Source of the DNA: Dietzia timorensis
Lineage (GTDB): Bacteria; Actinomycetota; Actinomycetes; Mycobacteriales; Mycobacteriaceae
NCBI RefSeq assembly: GCF_001659785.1
Contig: NZ_CP015961.1
Location: 2,542,001 to 2,606,000, forward strand
DNA length: 64,000 nt
Direction of reading: 5' to 3'
The position numbers were made by a program, and so were the translations under genes. Shown one piece after another: positions 54,535-63,847 of this stretch (the stretch's first letter is position 1; each line of letters starts with the position of its first letter). The notes under the pieces are model-generated. The model had not been told where the DNA came from, made no database searches, and saw nothing but the letters and a program-made list of their open reading frames with translations.

Positions 54535-55094
54535 CTACTCGCGCTTCCGTCCTCACACGTCTGACCGTCATCGTCTTCTCGCTGATCATTCTGGCGGCGG
54601 GTCTTGCGCTCCTCGCGTGGCACTTCGACGTGGCCGACGTTCGGGATCGCTTGACCGGCGGTCCCGTCCCCGACGTCACCGCATGGCCGGAGGCCAACTG
54701 GTGGCCCTGGGCGCTGGGCATCACGTGCGCGGTAGCCGCAGTCGTCGCACTCTCCAGCCTGTTTGGTCTCGCCGCACGGCACGGTATCGGCACCTGGGTG
54801 CTTGACGGCGCATCCCCGTCGGGTGAGCTGAGCGCCGACGTCCACGCCGTCGCCAGCGCCACCGCGCAATCCTTCACCCGGATCGAGGGCGTTCGTAAGG
54901 CAAGCCATCGGGTTCACGAACGCGAAGGCGTGCCAACGATGGAGATCACGTTGCGTTGCGCCCCTTCGGTGGCGCTCGACCGAGTCGAAAAGGCCGCCCG
55001 CATCAACGGCGCGGTGCTCGCTAAGTCCTTCGACAAGCCGCACCTGGCGCAACGCGTGTTCGTGCGAATCGAGAAGGCCGCGCGCGAGCAGTAG
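54531..55094 (+). CDS. AmaP-like membrane anchor of the Asp23 operon
   Basis: A 187-residue protein with two N-terminal transmembrane helices (LTVIVFSLIILAAGLALLAW and WALGITCAVAAVVALSSLFGL) and a C-terminal soluble domain (VASATAQSFTRIEGVRKASH, ALDRVEKAARINGAVLAKSF). This is the layout of AmaP, which holds Asp23 at the cell membrane. Coupled to the previous gene by a 4-bp overlap; last gene of the operon. Confidence 0.72.
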   Translation: MTTRASVLTRLTVIVFSLIILAAGLALLAWHFDVADVRDRLTGGPVPDVTAWPEANWWPWALGITCAVAAVVALSSLFGLAARHGIGTWVLDGASPSGELSADVHAVASATAQSFTRIEGVRKASHRVHEREGVPTMEITLRCAPSVALDRVEKAARINGAVLAKSFDKPHLAQRVFVRIEKAAREQ

Positions 55095-55113
55095 CGCACG
55101 TTGGCGGGCCGCT

Positions 55114-55854
55114 CTACCCGGAGAACGTTCCGAAGAGAAGGCTCACCGTCATCGCCACGACTACGGCGTTAAACATGAACGCCAGCAGGGCATGGGTGCG
55201 CATCGCGTTGAGGACGCTCCGCGAGCGCACCCGCGCCTGTGGCCCCAGAAACGTCGAGACGAAGACCGCATGGGAGAGAAAGTCCTCGAACACCGGCGGT
55301 TCGTCGAACGGGAACTCCACGACCTCTCCCGCACCATGCGCGCGCATATAGGTCAGCGAATACGAGTAGGCCATGAGCACCCAGGACCCCGCCGCGACCG
55401 CCAGGCCCAGAAAAATGTAGATCGAATCCTCGCGGCTATACCCGTTCTGTGCGAGGACGACGACGAACACCGTGGCCACGATCGCGCCGAGAACGGTCCA
55501 CCCCGCCGGGTCGGTAGACCCAACCCACGAGTGCCACCATTTGTTGTCCGCCCGCGCCTTCGATTGCGCGGTCTCTCGGAATTCGTCCGGCCCCATTTTC
55601 GCGAACACTCGGTGCGTGAGCCCGCAGTAGATCGCACAGAAGGCGACCCATCCCGGCAACGCGAACTGGATGACGTAGTCGGGCACGCCCGCCCAGCCCT
55701 CGTTGTCGGCGTCGCCGATTCCGCCGTCGTTGAGCCGCACCGCGAAGAACACCCCGGCGCACACGAGCGCCAGCAACGCGGAGACGTTTTGCCGCCAATA
55801 GTCGTTGGTCATCGACGGTAGGAATCTGCGTATCCGCGAAAAATCAGCAGGCAT
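55114..55854 (-). CDS. DUF1345 membrane protein
   Basis: A 246-residue protein with five to six transmembrane helices (FALPGWVAFCAIYCGLTHRV, VLGAIVATVFVVVLAQNGYS, FLGLAVAAGSWVLMAYSYSL) and the conserved SLTYMRAHGAGEVVEFPFDE and LNAMRTHALLAFMFNAVVVA segments of DUF1345. Function unknown. The ATG at 55854 has no strong ribosome site; the next Met is 13 codons later. It converges on the Asp23 operon. Confidence 0.75.
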   Translation of the reverse strand: MPADFSRIRRFLPSMTNDYWRQNVSALLALVCAGVFFAVRLNDGGIGDADNEGWAGVPDYVIQFALPGWVAFCAIYCGLTHRVFAKMGPDEFRETAQSKARADNKWWHSWVGSTDPAGWTVLGAIVATVFVVVLAQNGYSREDSIYIFLGLAVAAGSWVLMAYSYSLTYMRAHGAGEVVEFPFDEPPVFEDFLSHAVFVSTFLGPQARVRSRSVLNAMRTHALLAFMFNAVVVAMTVSLLFGTFSG

Positions 55855-55885
55855 GTGTTCATTGTGCCCAGGATGACAACGCTGC

Positions 55886-55921
55886 AGGGCGCCTTCTCGA
55901 TTCGTGTCGAGAAGGCGCCCT
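55886..55921 (-). terminator. 15-bp hairpin after the 22-residue peptide gene
   Basis: AGGGCGCCTTCTCGA (55886-55900) and TCGAGAAGGCGCCCT (55907-55921) form a perfect 15-bp stem with a TTCGTG loop, 40 bp downstream of the peptide stop and 32 bp before the DUF1345 start. It lacks a clear U-tract, so it may be a terminator helped by Rho or a transcript-end stabiliser. A perfect 12-bp palindrome CGTTGATCAACG (55926-55937) precedes it. Confidence 0.6.
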
Positions 55922-55960
55922 GAAACGTTGATCAACGATTCCCGCGGGAATTATTCGTCG

Positions 55961-56029
55961 TTACAGACCACCGAGCAGCAGATGAAGAAGGTCGCCGACG
56001 ATACCGACAAGTCCAGATACCAAACCCAT
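55961..56029 (-). CDS. 22-residue hydrophobic glycine-zipper peptide
   Basis: A very short gene in the gap between DUF1345 and the VOC gene. AAAAGGA lies 6 nt before the ATG. The product starts MGLVSGLVGIVG and ends LLLGGL; Gly at 2, 6, 9 and 12 forms a glycine-zipper face, Asp13 and His16 are the only chargeable side chains, and it could span or coat a membrane as one helix. Composition resembles phenol-soluble-modulin, delta-lysin or type I toxin peptides, but no family is assigned. A hairpin (56055-56076) precedes it in the leader and a 15-bp hairpin follows, consistent with a small independent transcript. Confidence 0.6.
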   Translation of the reverse strand: MGLVSGLVGIVGDLLHLLLGGL

Positions 56030-56054
56030 GGGGAATCCTTTTCGTAGTTCGAAA

Positions 56055-56076
56055 CGGAGGGCCGAATTGCCCTCCG
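56055..56076 (-). promoter_or_regulatory. Leader hairpin of the 22-residue peptide gene
   Basis: CGGAGGGC-cgaatt-GCCCTCCG is a perfect 8-bp stem, 26 bp upstream of the peptide start codon on the minus strand. It may control translation or mRNA stability. The rest of the gap to the VOC gene (56077-56218) holds a possible -10 (CATAAT at about 56142) but no gene. Confidence 0.5.
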
Positions 56077-56218
56077 CGACTATGTTTCCCCGAGAAGATC
56101 TCCTCCCCGAGGAACACTGTCGAGATTATGGGCCTGCTATTACGTCGCCGGGTCGTCGGCGAAACGAATACTTTACGGCCGAAACCATTGCGGTAATCCG
56201 CCGTTAACAGGTCTTCGT

Positions 56219-56629
56219 TCAGGCGCCGGCGTACGAGCCGATGCACCAGGAGTTTCCGTCGAAGTCGACGAAGGAGAAGTCGATCCCGCCGTAGGGCTTG
56301 GATTCCGGCGCCGCCTCGACCTTCGCGACGTCGTTGCCCATGCCGTCGATCACCGCGTGGAGCCGGTGGACCTCGGCGTCGTCCACGGCGACGAGGTACA
56401 GCATCGCTCCCCCGGTCCGGTCCCAGATCGAGCTGTCTCCGCGGGCGCTGCCGAACATGAGCCCACCGGTCTCGCGCCAGCGGTACTCCGCGTGCACCAC
56501 GCGGGCTGGGTCCTTGTCGTCGCGGACGAGGATGCGCTCGGCGAACCCGAGCGAGTCGAGAAGGCCGATCATCGCTTCGGCGTCGGAGGTCTGGAAGGAG
56601 GGAAACACTGTGGGCGAGTACGTAGTCAT
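56219..56629 (-). CDS. VOC-superfamily protein (glyoxalase/bleomycin-resistance fold)
   Basis: A 136-residue single-module VOC protein (FPSFQTSDAEAMIGLLDSLG; FSFVDFDGNSWCIGSYAGA). Such proteins are metal-dependent isomerases, dioxygenases or drug-binding proteins; the substrate is unknown. It starts 4 bp after the AraC-family gene and is presumably cotranscribed and regulated by it. Confidence 0.82.
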   Translation of the reverse strand: MTTYSPTVFPSFQTSDAEAMIGLLDSLGFAERILVRDDKDPARVVHAEYRWRETGGLMFGSARGDSSIWDRTGGAMLYLVAVDDAEVHRLHAVIDGMGNDVAKVEAAPESKPYGGIDFSFVDFDGNSWCIGSYAGA

Positions 56630-56633
56630 GGAC

Positions 56634-57476
56634 CTAGTATGCGCTCGCTCCAGGGGGCAGGTCTTGAAGAATTGGGAACGGGTTACCTACAGACAGGCTC
56701 GGGGGCAGCCCGGCGATCTTCGCCCATTCGCGGCTCATATGCGCCTGGTCCGCGTAGCCGGCCACAGCAGCCGCCTCGGTGAGAGGCGTGCCGGATTCGA
56801 CGAGGTCGCGGGCGCGGCAGAACCGAAGCACCTGCGCTTCTTCCTTCGGGCCCACCCCGAACTCTCCGCGGAAACCCGCGAGCAGAGTCCGCCTGCTCAC
56901 GCCCACCGTCGAGGCGAGCTCCGACACTCGCGCGTTCCCCCGCGAACGGTGAAGCAACCACCACGCCTCCGCCGCCGCGCTTCCGGCTATGCCGAGCCCG
57001 TCCCCGAGCGACGATCGCTCGACACCGCCGGCAACGCGTTCCTGGAGAAAGCCACGCAAGATCGCCAAGCGCGCGTCCCACGTGGTCGTTTCCGCTATTC
57101 GCTCGTGGAGGGCGACGAACGCGTTGTCGCCGAGCATGTCGGCGGTGACGAGCTCCCGCGCGAGCTCGCCGCACGGCATGCCGAATAGCGCGCGGCATCC
57201 CAGCGGGGTCAGCGCTATCTGAATTCCGCGTTGTATCCCGTGGGTGCGGACGAGGGACGGCGTGGTGTGGAGCCCGGCCACGAGGACGGGGAATGTGCTC
57301 GATTCGTCGTCACCCGCCCAGCCGATATCGAAGGGTTCGTCGATGGAGATGAGCACGGTGAGCACGCCACTGGGCACGCCGAAGTGGATCGCGGCCTCGG
57401 GCACGGTGAGGTCGAAGGCCTCGATCCGTTCGACGAAGCCGCTCAAGTCGGCGGCGTCGCTATCGAGCACGAACAT
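56634..57476 (-). CDS. AraC-family transcriptional regulator
   Basis: A 280-residue regulator: an N-terminal beta-rich sensor domain (FVLDSDAADLSGFVERIEAF; ALTPLGCRALFGMPCGEL) and a C-terminal double helix-turn-helix (about residues 190-270, RVSELASTVGVSRRTLLAGF, EAAAVAGYADQAHMSREWAK). Start at ATG 57476 supported by GGAGGTGA 8 nt upstream; an in-frame extension is not needed. Operon with the VOC gene 4 bp downstream, so it probably controls that enzyme in response to a small compound. Confidence 0.85.
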   Translation of the reverse strand: MFVLDSDAADLSGFVERIEAFDLTVPEAAIHFGVPSGVLTVLISIDEPFDIGWAGDDESSTFPVLVAGLHTTPSLVRTHGIQRGIQIALTPLGCRALFGMPCGELARELVTADMLGDNAFVALHERIAETTTWDARLAILRGFLQERVAGGVERSSLGDGLGIAGSAAAEAWWLLHRSRGNARVSELASTVGVSRRTLLAGFRGEFGVGPKEEAQVLRFCRARDLVESGTPLTEAAAVAGYADQAHMSREWAKIAGLPPSLSVGNPFPILQDLPPGASAY

Positions 57477-57627
57477 GACGGATTCACCTCCGTTGTGCGT
57501 GGACGCCATTATTCTCCGCGGCCCCTCCCCACGCCACCGCTCGACCACCGACGCGCACGAAAACACCCGTCCATGACGGCGGACATGCCGCGCACCCGGC
57601 GCCGGTCCGGGTACGCGGCTATCGCTG

Positions 57628-59103
57628 CTAGGTCCGCGCTCGCCGGATCAACGCAATCGCTACGTCGAAAAGGACGAAGGCGGCCAGCGAGATCCCGAGC
57701 AGAGGGACCGCGACACAGAGCCCGACGACAAAGATCGCGGCGCCCGCCGTCATGAGTGGTCGTGCTTGTGCCAGGCGGAGCAGCGCGCCCGGGCGGGGCA
57801 TCGTGGGCAGGGCGCCTCCTCGAGAAGGCCGTCGCTTCCACCACATCGCGTAGCCACGAAGGACGATGAGCGCGAGCGCTGCGGCGACCGCGGCCAGCAG
57901 GATCTGGTTGGCGATGCCGAAGAGGAAGCCCATATGTGCCCGGATGCCCCAGTCGGCGAGTTTCGCGGCGAGCGGATAGTCGGCGAAGTCGAGGTGTTCG
58001 ACGACCTCCCCGGTGTGCGGGTCCACCGCTGCGGAGTCCGGTCCGTATGCGTAGGAGCGTCGTGTTTCTGTAGCCGTCCACTCCTCGCCGGGGCCGGCGG
58101 GAGGTGTGAGTTGGATCGGATCAGTGAGTCCTGCGTCGAGTGCCGAGGCGTGAATGTCGTCGACCGTCGCAGCCTCGTGGTGGCCCGCGCCGGCGGCCAT
58201 GTGGTCGGCGTGTTCGGTGTGGGCCGCGCCTGCGCCGTGGTCGGCGTGCTCTCCGGCTCCGGCGGTGGCCGCCATGGTCGGCGTGGTCCAGTTGAGGGCG
58301 GCGCGCAGATCGGAGACGTTCGCGCCGGCGTAGGTGGACCACGTCAGTCCCGTCGCCGACAGGCCGAGGAACCCGATGGCGACCCAGGTGCCGAGGACGG
58401 CGTGCTTCGACCGGGTGCTCGACCTGCTGCCGCGGCGGGCATTGCGGTCGGCGGCTGTCCTGCGGAGCATGGACGCTCCGCTCCTGCGGCGTTGATCCCA
58501 CCAGATGTAGAGGCCGAAGAGGGTGATCGGCGCGAGCCAGGATGCCACGAGTTCGGAGTAGAGTCGGCCGGGCTCGCCGAGGTGGAGGCGTCGGTGCATC
58601 TCCGACAGCCACGTCCGTAGAGGCAGGGCCTGTCCGCTGCCGTATTGGACCGATTCGCCGTCGACGTTGCCGGTCGCCGGGTCGATGAAGGCGACCCGGG
58701 TGTAGGACTCGGATTCCAGGGTGGGGTCGTCGAAGAGGACGCGGGTGTTCTGGCCGTCGGTTCCCGGGAGTACCGAGTTGAGTTCCAGGGCGGGAAAGAC
58801 CTGCCGCGCAGTCGCGACTTGGTTCTCGAGGTCGACGTTGTGTTCGGACGAGGACGCGGTGGTCAGGTCGTGGTAGACAACCTTTTCGATCGACGGTGAT
58901 AGGGCGTAGAAGAACCCCGATACGGCGGCGATCAGGAGGAACGGGCCGATGAACAGGCCCGCGTAGAAGTGGACGCGACGCGCGAGGGCGCGAAGTGCCG
59001 CGGCGGCGTCGTCGGTCGTGGGTGGTGTCTTCGGGGCAGGGACGGTGGGATCCGGGTCGTGCCCCGGTCCCTCGAGTGGACGTGCGGAATCGATTTGGGT
59101 CAT
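57628..59103 (-). CDS. PepSY-domain membrane protein
   Basis: A 491-residue protein of the PepSY-associated transmembrane family: N-terminal helix (GLFIGPFLLIAAVSGFFYAL), extracytoplasmic PepSY region, helices near residues 200 and 260 (VLGTWVAIGFLGLSATGLTW), a Gly/His-rich loop (GEHADHGAGAAHTEHADHMA), a second PepSY segment, then helices at 380-490. The His-rich loop suggests metal binding, and relatives often act in iron or copper handling; the substrate is not established. It lies 191 bp downstream of a His-rich membrane protein gene. Confidence 0.82.
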   Translation of the reverse strand: MTQIDSARPLEGPGHDPDPTVPAPKTPPTTDDAAAALRALARRVHFYAGLFIGPFLLIAAVSGFFYALSPSIEKVVYHDLTTASSSEHNVDLENQVATARQVFPALELNSVLPGTDGQNTRVLFDDPTLESESYTRVAFIDPATGNVDGESVQYGSGQALPLRTWLSEMHRRLHLGEPGRLYSELVASWLAPITLFGLYIWWDQRRRSGASMLRRTAADRNARRGSRSSTRSKHAVLGTWVAIGFLGLSATGLTWSTYAGANVSDLRAALNWTTPTMAATAGAGEHADHGAGAAHTEHADHMAAGAGHHEAATVDDIHASALDAGLTDPIQLTPPAGPGEEWTATETRRSYAYGPDSAAVDPHTGEVVEHLDFADYPLAAKLADWGIRAHMGFLFGIANQILLAAVAAALALIVLRGYAMWWKRRPSRGGALPTMPRPGALLRLAQARPLMTAGAAIFVVGLCVAVPLLGISLAAFVLFDVAIALIRRART

Positions 59104-59294
59104 GTCGAGCTTTCGTAGTCGTCCGCATGCAGACGGCGACGCATGGAGCCGAGCGCGAGTTATGCAGTCGCTCAAGGCCCGGCCGCCGCAGGTGAGATGC
59201 GGTGGTAGATGAGAGTTGCCGCGCGAGGGCTGGGGCCTTCGGGCACGGTGATGCCCTCCCGGAAGGAAGCCTTAGCCGGGAGGAGTGCGGGTAT

Positions 59295-59957
59295 CTACGA
59301 AAGCGCGGGCGGTGCCCTACCGCCCAGGACGACGAGGAAGGGCTCCTTCGGAGTCGCCACGCGTGTAGCGCGCGGCGCGCGTGCGGACGGCGGCGTCTCG
59401 GGAACGACGATGCGCAGGATGACGGCGAGTACCGTGCCCGCGGCGCGGCGAAGTCCCCGGAGACCGGCGGTGACGAGCCACGCGGTGACCAGCGCCGCAA
59501 GAAGGTGGGCGAACGCCATCCCGGCACCCATACCCGTGATGTGTCCGAGAACTGCGTCGTTAAACGACCACTGCGTGCCGTCGCCGGTCATGATCGCTGC
59601 CTGGTGGTGGGCTGCGTGGGAACCGTCGAGGTGCGTCGTCGCCGCGGCATGCGAGGCGGCGTGGTGGGCAGGCGTGACGATGCTCAGCGCGACGTGGGCG
59701 GTGAGCTGTCCGAGCAGTCCCGCGAAAAGCAGGGCGATGGGAACGTGCGCGAAACGATTGACGGCGAGCGCGAGCGGCCCGAGCGCAAGTCCGGTAACGA
59801 GAAGTCCTCCGGGGCCCGGTGCCATTCCTCCGGCCTGGGTGTGAGCGACGATCGACGTCAGGAGGCAAGAGAGCAGGAGCACGATTCCCGGGGCAGCCTC
59901 GAAACCGGTATCGGCCGCTGGCCCGCGGTCGCGGCACGAGGACGGGAGCAAGCTCAC
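59295..59957 (-). CDS. Histidine-containing membrane protein of unknown function
   Basis: A 220-residue protein with about five helices (GIVLLLSCLLTSIVAHTQAG, VPIALLFAGLLGQLTAHVA, GMGAGMAFAHLLAALVTAWL) and a loop rich in histidine (HHAASHAAATTHLDGSHAAH). GTG start with GGAGG upstream. It precedes the PepSY gene on the same strand with a 191-bp gap containing the hairpin CCTCCCGG/CCGGGAGG (59255-59283). A joint role in metal (copper or iron) handling is plausible; no family name is assigned. Confidence 0.65.
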   Translation of the reverse strand: MSLLPSSCRDRGPAADTGFEAAPGIVLLLSCLLTSIVAHTQAGGMAPGPGGLLVTGLALGPLALAVNRFAHVPIALLFAGLLGQLTAHVALSIVTPAHHAASHAAATTHLDGSHAAHHQAAIMTGDGTQWSFNDAVLGHITGMGAGMAFAHLLAALVTAWLVTAGLRGLRRAAGTVLAVILRIVVPETPPSARAPRATRVATPKEPFLVVLGGRAPPALS

Positions 59958-60060
59958 TCGACCCTCCTCGTCGCGGTGTTCAAACGGCGCAATTGCTTGA
60001 GGAAAGTATATGAGGGCACACTGGGCTCGCCTCGCGGCGCCCCTGTGTATGGAAATGCCG

Positions 60061-60098
60061 AGAGCCCCCTCTCCCCGTGCGGGGAAAGGGGGCTCTCT
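60061..60098 (-). terminator. Terminator downstream of tuf
   Basis: GAGAGCCCCC...CCCC and GGGG...GGGGGCTCTC arms form a 17-bp stem with one C/A mismatch and a GTGC loop. It stands 47 bp after the tuf stop on the minus strand. A clear U-tract is missing, but position and strength favour transcription termination. Confidence 0.7.
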
Positions 60099-60144
60099 GA
60101 GCTCGCTGCGGAGCCTTAGTGCCTCACAAGGGCGTCAAGAATAA

Positions 60145-61335
60145 TTACTTGACGATCTTGGTGACCTGGCCGGCGCCGACCGTACGTCCACCCTCACGGA
60201 TGGCGAAGCGGAGGCCCTCGTCCATAGCGACCGGCTGGATGAGCTCGACGCTCATCTCGGTGTTGTCGCCCGGCATGACCATCTCGGTGCCCTCGGGGAG
60301 GGTAACAACGCCGGTCACGTCAGTCGTACGGAAGTAAAACTGCGGACGGTAGTTGTTGAAGAACGGCGTGTGACGGCCGCCCTCGTCCTTGGACAGGATG
60401 TAGGCCTGGCCCTCGAAGTTGGTGTGCGGGGTGTAGGCGCCCGGCTTGATGACGACCTGGCCGCGCTCGACCTCTTCGCGCTTGAGACCACGCACGAGGA
60501 GACCAACGTTGTCGCCGGCCTCGCCGTAGTCGAGAAGCTTACGGAACATCTCGATGCCGGTGATGGTGGTCTTGGTGGCCTTGTCCTTGATGCCGATGAG
60601 CTCGACATCCTCGTTCACGTTGATCTGGCCGCGCTCGATACGACCGGTAACGACGGTGCCACGACCGGTAATCGTGAACACGTCCTCGACCGGCATGAGA
60701 AACGGCTGATCGGTGGCACGCTGCGGGTCCGGGATGGACTCGTCGCAAGCCTCCATGAGCTCAACGATCGACTTCGACCACTTCTCGTCGCCCTCGAGCG
60801 CCTTGAGCGCCGAGATCTGAACGACCGGAGCCTCCTCGTCGAACTCCTGCGAAGCGAGGAGCTCGCGGACCTCCATCTCGACGAGCTCGAGGAGATCGGC
60901 GTCGTCGACCATGTCGCACTTGTTGAGCGCGACGAGGATGTAAGGAACGCCGACCTGGCGCGCGAGCAGCACGTGCTCACGGGTCTGCGGCATCGGGCCG
61001 TCGGTGGCGGCCACAACGAGGATAGCGCCGTCCATCTGGGCAGCACCGGTAATCATGTTCTTGATGTAGTCGGCGTGGCCCGGAGCGTCGACGTGAGCGT
61101 AGTGCCGCTTCGGCGTCTGGTACTCGACGTGGGAGATGTTGATCGTGATACCACGAGCCTTCTCCTCAGGAGCCTTGTCGATCATGTCGAACGCGAACGC
61201 CGAGTTCTCCTCGGGGTATGCGTCTGCAAGCACCTTGGTGATGGCCGCGGTCGTGGTGGTCTTACCGTGGTCAACGTGACCGATGGTGCCGATGTTTACG
61301 TGCGGCTTCGTCCGCTCGAACTTCGCCTTCGCCAC
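60145..61335 (-). CDS. tuf: Elongation factor Tu
   Basis: A 396-residue GTPase delivering aminoacyl-tRNA to the ribosome. G-domain motifs [18 protein letters not shown] and NKCDMVDD are intact, followed by the two beta-barrel domains. GTG start with AGGAGG 8 nt upstream. It follows fusA by 192 bp and has its own leader with a hairpin. Confidence 0.98.
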   Translation of the reverse strand: MAKAKFERTKPHVNIGTIGHVDHGKTTTTAAITKVLADAYPEENSAFAFDMIDKAPEEKARGITINISHVEYQTPKRHYAHVDAPGHADYIKNMITGAAQMDGAILVVAATDGPMPQTREHVLLARQVGVPYILVALNKCDMVDDADLLELVEMEVRELLASQEFDEEAPVVQISALKALEGDEKWSKSIVELMEACDESIPDPQRATDQPFLMPVEDVFTITGRGTVVTGRIERGQINVNEDVELIGIKDKATKTTITGIEMFRKLLDYGEAGDNVGLLVRGLKREEVERGQVVIKPGAYTPHTNFEGQAYILSKDEGGRHTPFFNNYRPQFYFRTTDVTGVVTLPEGTEMVMPGDNTEMSVELIQPVAMDEGLRFAIREGGRTVGAGQVTKIVK

Positions 61336-61361
61336 TTGTTTGTCCTCCTGGACTGGTATGG

Positions 61362-61380
61362 GCTCACGTGGTTCGTGAGC
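61362..61380 (-). promoter_or_regulatory. Hairpin in the tuf leader
   Basis: GCTCACG-aacca-CGTGAGC on the minus strand is a perfect 7-bp stem ending 26 bp before the GTG of tuf, just upstream of its ribosome site. Possibly controls translation or marks the 5' end of the tuf transcript. Confidence 0.45.
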
Positions 61381-61432
61381 ACATTCGGTTTCAGCTTGTA
61401 CTGACTTTACTTACTGTGCCTGACGGCACGTT

Positions 61433-61470
61433 CCGGCGGCCACCCGGAGGTTTCGACCGAAGGCCGCCGG
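61433..61470 (-). repeat. Inverted repeat between fusA and tuf
   Basis: CCGGCGGCC (61433-61441) and GGCCGCCGG (61462-61470) are perfect 9-bp inverted arms with a 20-nt loop, 57 bp after the fusA stop. It could attenuate read-through from fusA. A second hairpin GTGCC-tgac-GGCAC lies nearby at about 61417-61430. Confidence 0.5.
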
Positions 61471-61527
61471 TAAGGCGTGTTGCCTGTTGAGACAGGGTGC
61501 CTCGCAGGTTAACACACCCCTACCGGA

Positions 61528-63639
61528 CTATTCCCCGGTCGCCTTGGCGATGATCTCCTTGGACACAGAAGCCGGAACCTCTGCGTAGTGTCCGAAGACC
61601 ATCGAGTAGTTGGCTCGGCCCTGCGTACGGGACCGGAGGTCACCGACGTAGCCGAACATTTCGGAAAGCGGCACATAGGCCTTGACGACGCGGGCGCCGG
61701 TGCGCTCCTCCATCGACTGGACCTGGCCGCGGCGGGAGTTGATGTCGCCGATGACGTCACCCATGTAATCCTCGGGGGTCGTCACCTCAACGGACATCAT
61801 CGGCTCGAGGATGACGGGCTTCGCCATCCGAGCCGCTTCCTTGAACGCCATGGAACCGGCAACCTTGAAGGCCATCTCCGAGGAGTCGACCTCGTGGTAC
61901 TGACCGTCGAGGAGCGTCGCCTTGACGTTGACCATCGGGTAGCCGGCGAGGATGCCGTACTGCATCGAGTCCTGGATACCGGCGTTGACCGAGGGAATGT
62001 ATTCCTTCGGCACGCGGCCACCGGTGACCTTGTCCTCGAATTCGTAGGTCTCGCCCTCTTCGATCTTCTCGTCCTCGAGGGGCTCGAGGCGAATCTGGAC
62101 CTTGGCGAACTGACCCGAACCACCGGTCTGCTTCTTGTGGGTGTAGTCGTACTTCTCGACGACGCCCTTGAGCGTTTCGCGGTAGGCGACCTGCGGCATG
62201 CCGACGTTGGCCTCGACCTTGAACTCGCGCTTCATGCGGTCGACGAAGACGTCGAGGTGAAGCTCGCCCATGCCGCCGATGACGGTCTGGCCGGTCTCCT
62301 CGTCGAGGCGAACGGTGAAGGTCGGGTCCTCGTCGACGAGACGCTGGATCGCGGTCGACAGCTTCTCCTGGTCGGCCTTCGTCTTCGGCTCGATGGACAC
62401 GTGGATAACCGGATCCGGGAAGCTCATCGACTCGAGGACGATCTGGTCGTTGATGTCACACAGGGTGTCACCTGTGGTGACGTCCTTGAGACCGATGAAG
62501 GCGTAGATGTTGCCGGCCACGGCCTCTTCGACCGGGTTCTCCTTGTTGGCGTGCATCTGGAAGAGCTTGCCGATGCGCTCCTTCTTCCCCTTGGTCGAGT
62601 TCTGTACCTGGGTGCTCGGGGTAACCCGACCGGAGTAGACACGCGCGTAGATGAGGTTGCCGAAGAACGGGTGCGAGGCAACCTTGAAGGCGAGGGCCGA
62701 GAACGGCTCTTCCTTCGAGGGCTTACGCGTCATCTCGACCTCTTCGTCGCCGACCTTGTGTCCGTGGACCTCGCCCACATCGAGCGGGGTCGGGAGGTAG
62801 TCGATGACGGCGTCGAGCATGGGCTGAATGCCCTTGTTCTTGTAGGCGGTGCCACAGAGAACCGGGTAGATCTCCGAGTTGATCGTGAGCTTGCGGATTG
62901 CAGCCTTGATCTCGTCGAGGGAGAGCTCCTCGCCGCCGAAGTACTTCTCCATGAGCTCGTCATCGGACTCGGCAACGGCCTCGATGAGCTGCTCGCGGTA
63001 CTGCTCGGCCTTCTCCTTGAGATCCTCGGGGATCTCTTCGTAGGTCGGCTCCGCGCCGATCTCGACCTTGCCACGCCACGTGATGGCCTTCATCGTGAGC
63101 AAGTCGACGACGCCGTCGAAATCGTCCTCGGCACCGATCGGCAGCTGCATGACCAACGGCTTCGCGCCGAGGCGGTCGACGATGGTCTGCACCGTGTAGT
63201 AGAAGTCCGCGCCGAGCTTGTCCATCTTGTTGACGAAGCAGATACGCGGAACGTCGTACTTCTCGGCCTGACGCCAGACCTGCTCGGACTGCGGCTCGAC
63301 GCCTTCCTTGCCGTCGAAGACCGCGACTGCGCCGTCGAGGACGCGGAGCGAACGCTCGACCTCGACCGTGAAGTCGACGTGGCCGGGGGTGTCGATGATG
63401 TTGACCTGATGGTCATTCCAGAAGCAGGTCACCGCGGCGGAGGTGATGGTGATGCCGCGCTCCTTCTCCTGCTCCATCCAGTCGGTGGTCGACGCGCCAT
63501 CGTGGGTCTCGCCGATCTTCCGGTTGACGCCCGTGTAGTACAGAATTCGCTCGGTGGTCGTCGTCTTACCGGCGTCGATGTGCGCCATGATGCCGATGTT
63601 GCGGACCTTGTTCAGGTCGGTCAGCACGTCCTGTGCCAC
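61528..63639 (-). CDS. fusA: Elongation factor G
   Basis: A 703-residue translocase GTPase. GTG start. G motifs [23 protein letters not shown] and [10 protein letters not shown] are complete, followed by domains II-V ending [20 protein letters not shown]. It follows rpsG by 283 bp, a gap with a large inverted repeat, so it may have its own promoter. Confidence 0.98.
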   Translation of the reverse strand: MAQDVLTDLNKVRNIGIMAHIDAGKTTTTERILYYTGVNRKIGETHDGASTTDWMEQEKERGITITSAAVTCFWNDHQVNIIDTPGHVDFTVEVERSLRVLDGAVAVFDGKEGVEPQSEQVWRQAEKYDVPRICFVNKMDKLGADFYYTVQTIVDRLGAKPLVMQLPIGAEDDFDGVVDLLTMKAITWRGKVEIGAEPTYEEIPEDLKEKAEQYREQLIEAVAESDDELMEKYFGGEELSLDEIKAAIRKLTINSEIYPVLCGTAYKNKGIQPMLDAVIDYLPTPLDVGEVHGHKVGDEEVEMTRKPSKEEPFSALAFKVASHPFFGNLIYARVYSGRVTPSTQVQNSTKGKKERIGKLFQMHANKENPVEEAVAGNIYAFIGLKDVTTGDTLCDINDQIVLESMSFPDPVIHVSIEPKTKADQEKLSTAIQRLVDEDPTFTVRLDEETGQTVIGGMGELHLDVFVDRMKREFKVEANVGMPQVAYRETLKGVVEKYDYTHKKQTGGSGQFAKVQIRLEPLEDEKIEEGETYEFEDKVTGGRVPKEYIPSVNAGIQDSMQYGILAGYPMVNVKATLLDGQYHEVDSSEMAFKVAGSMAFKEAARMAKPVILEPMMSVEVTTPEDYMGDVIGDINSRRGQVQSMEERTGARVVKAYVPLSEMFGYVGDLRSRTQGRANYSMVFGHYAEVPASVSKEIIAKATGE

Positions 63640-63847
63640 GGAATTACCCCGATCGTGTCTGGTCGTTTGAGGCCGTCCACGTGGTTAACGCGTCCATGGC
63701 CTCCTGATTAGCAGTTGCCGTTTATTTTTTAGCTTGCGCCTGTAGACGGCAGAAGATGTAAATCCTCCGACCATTCAGACTACTGCCCGGCTCGGCGATG
63801 TGCAGCATCGGAGCCAGAAGTTTATTGTGCCCTCCCCGGGCACCACT

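Noticed and set aside
61588-63711. 707-codon open frame on the plus strand opposite fusA
   Set aside because: It mirrors fusA codon structure, as expected of an antisense frame in a high-GC gene with strong codon bias. It has no ribosome site and no recognisable domain, while fusA itself is unmistakable.
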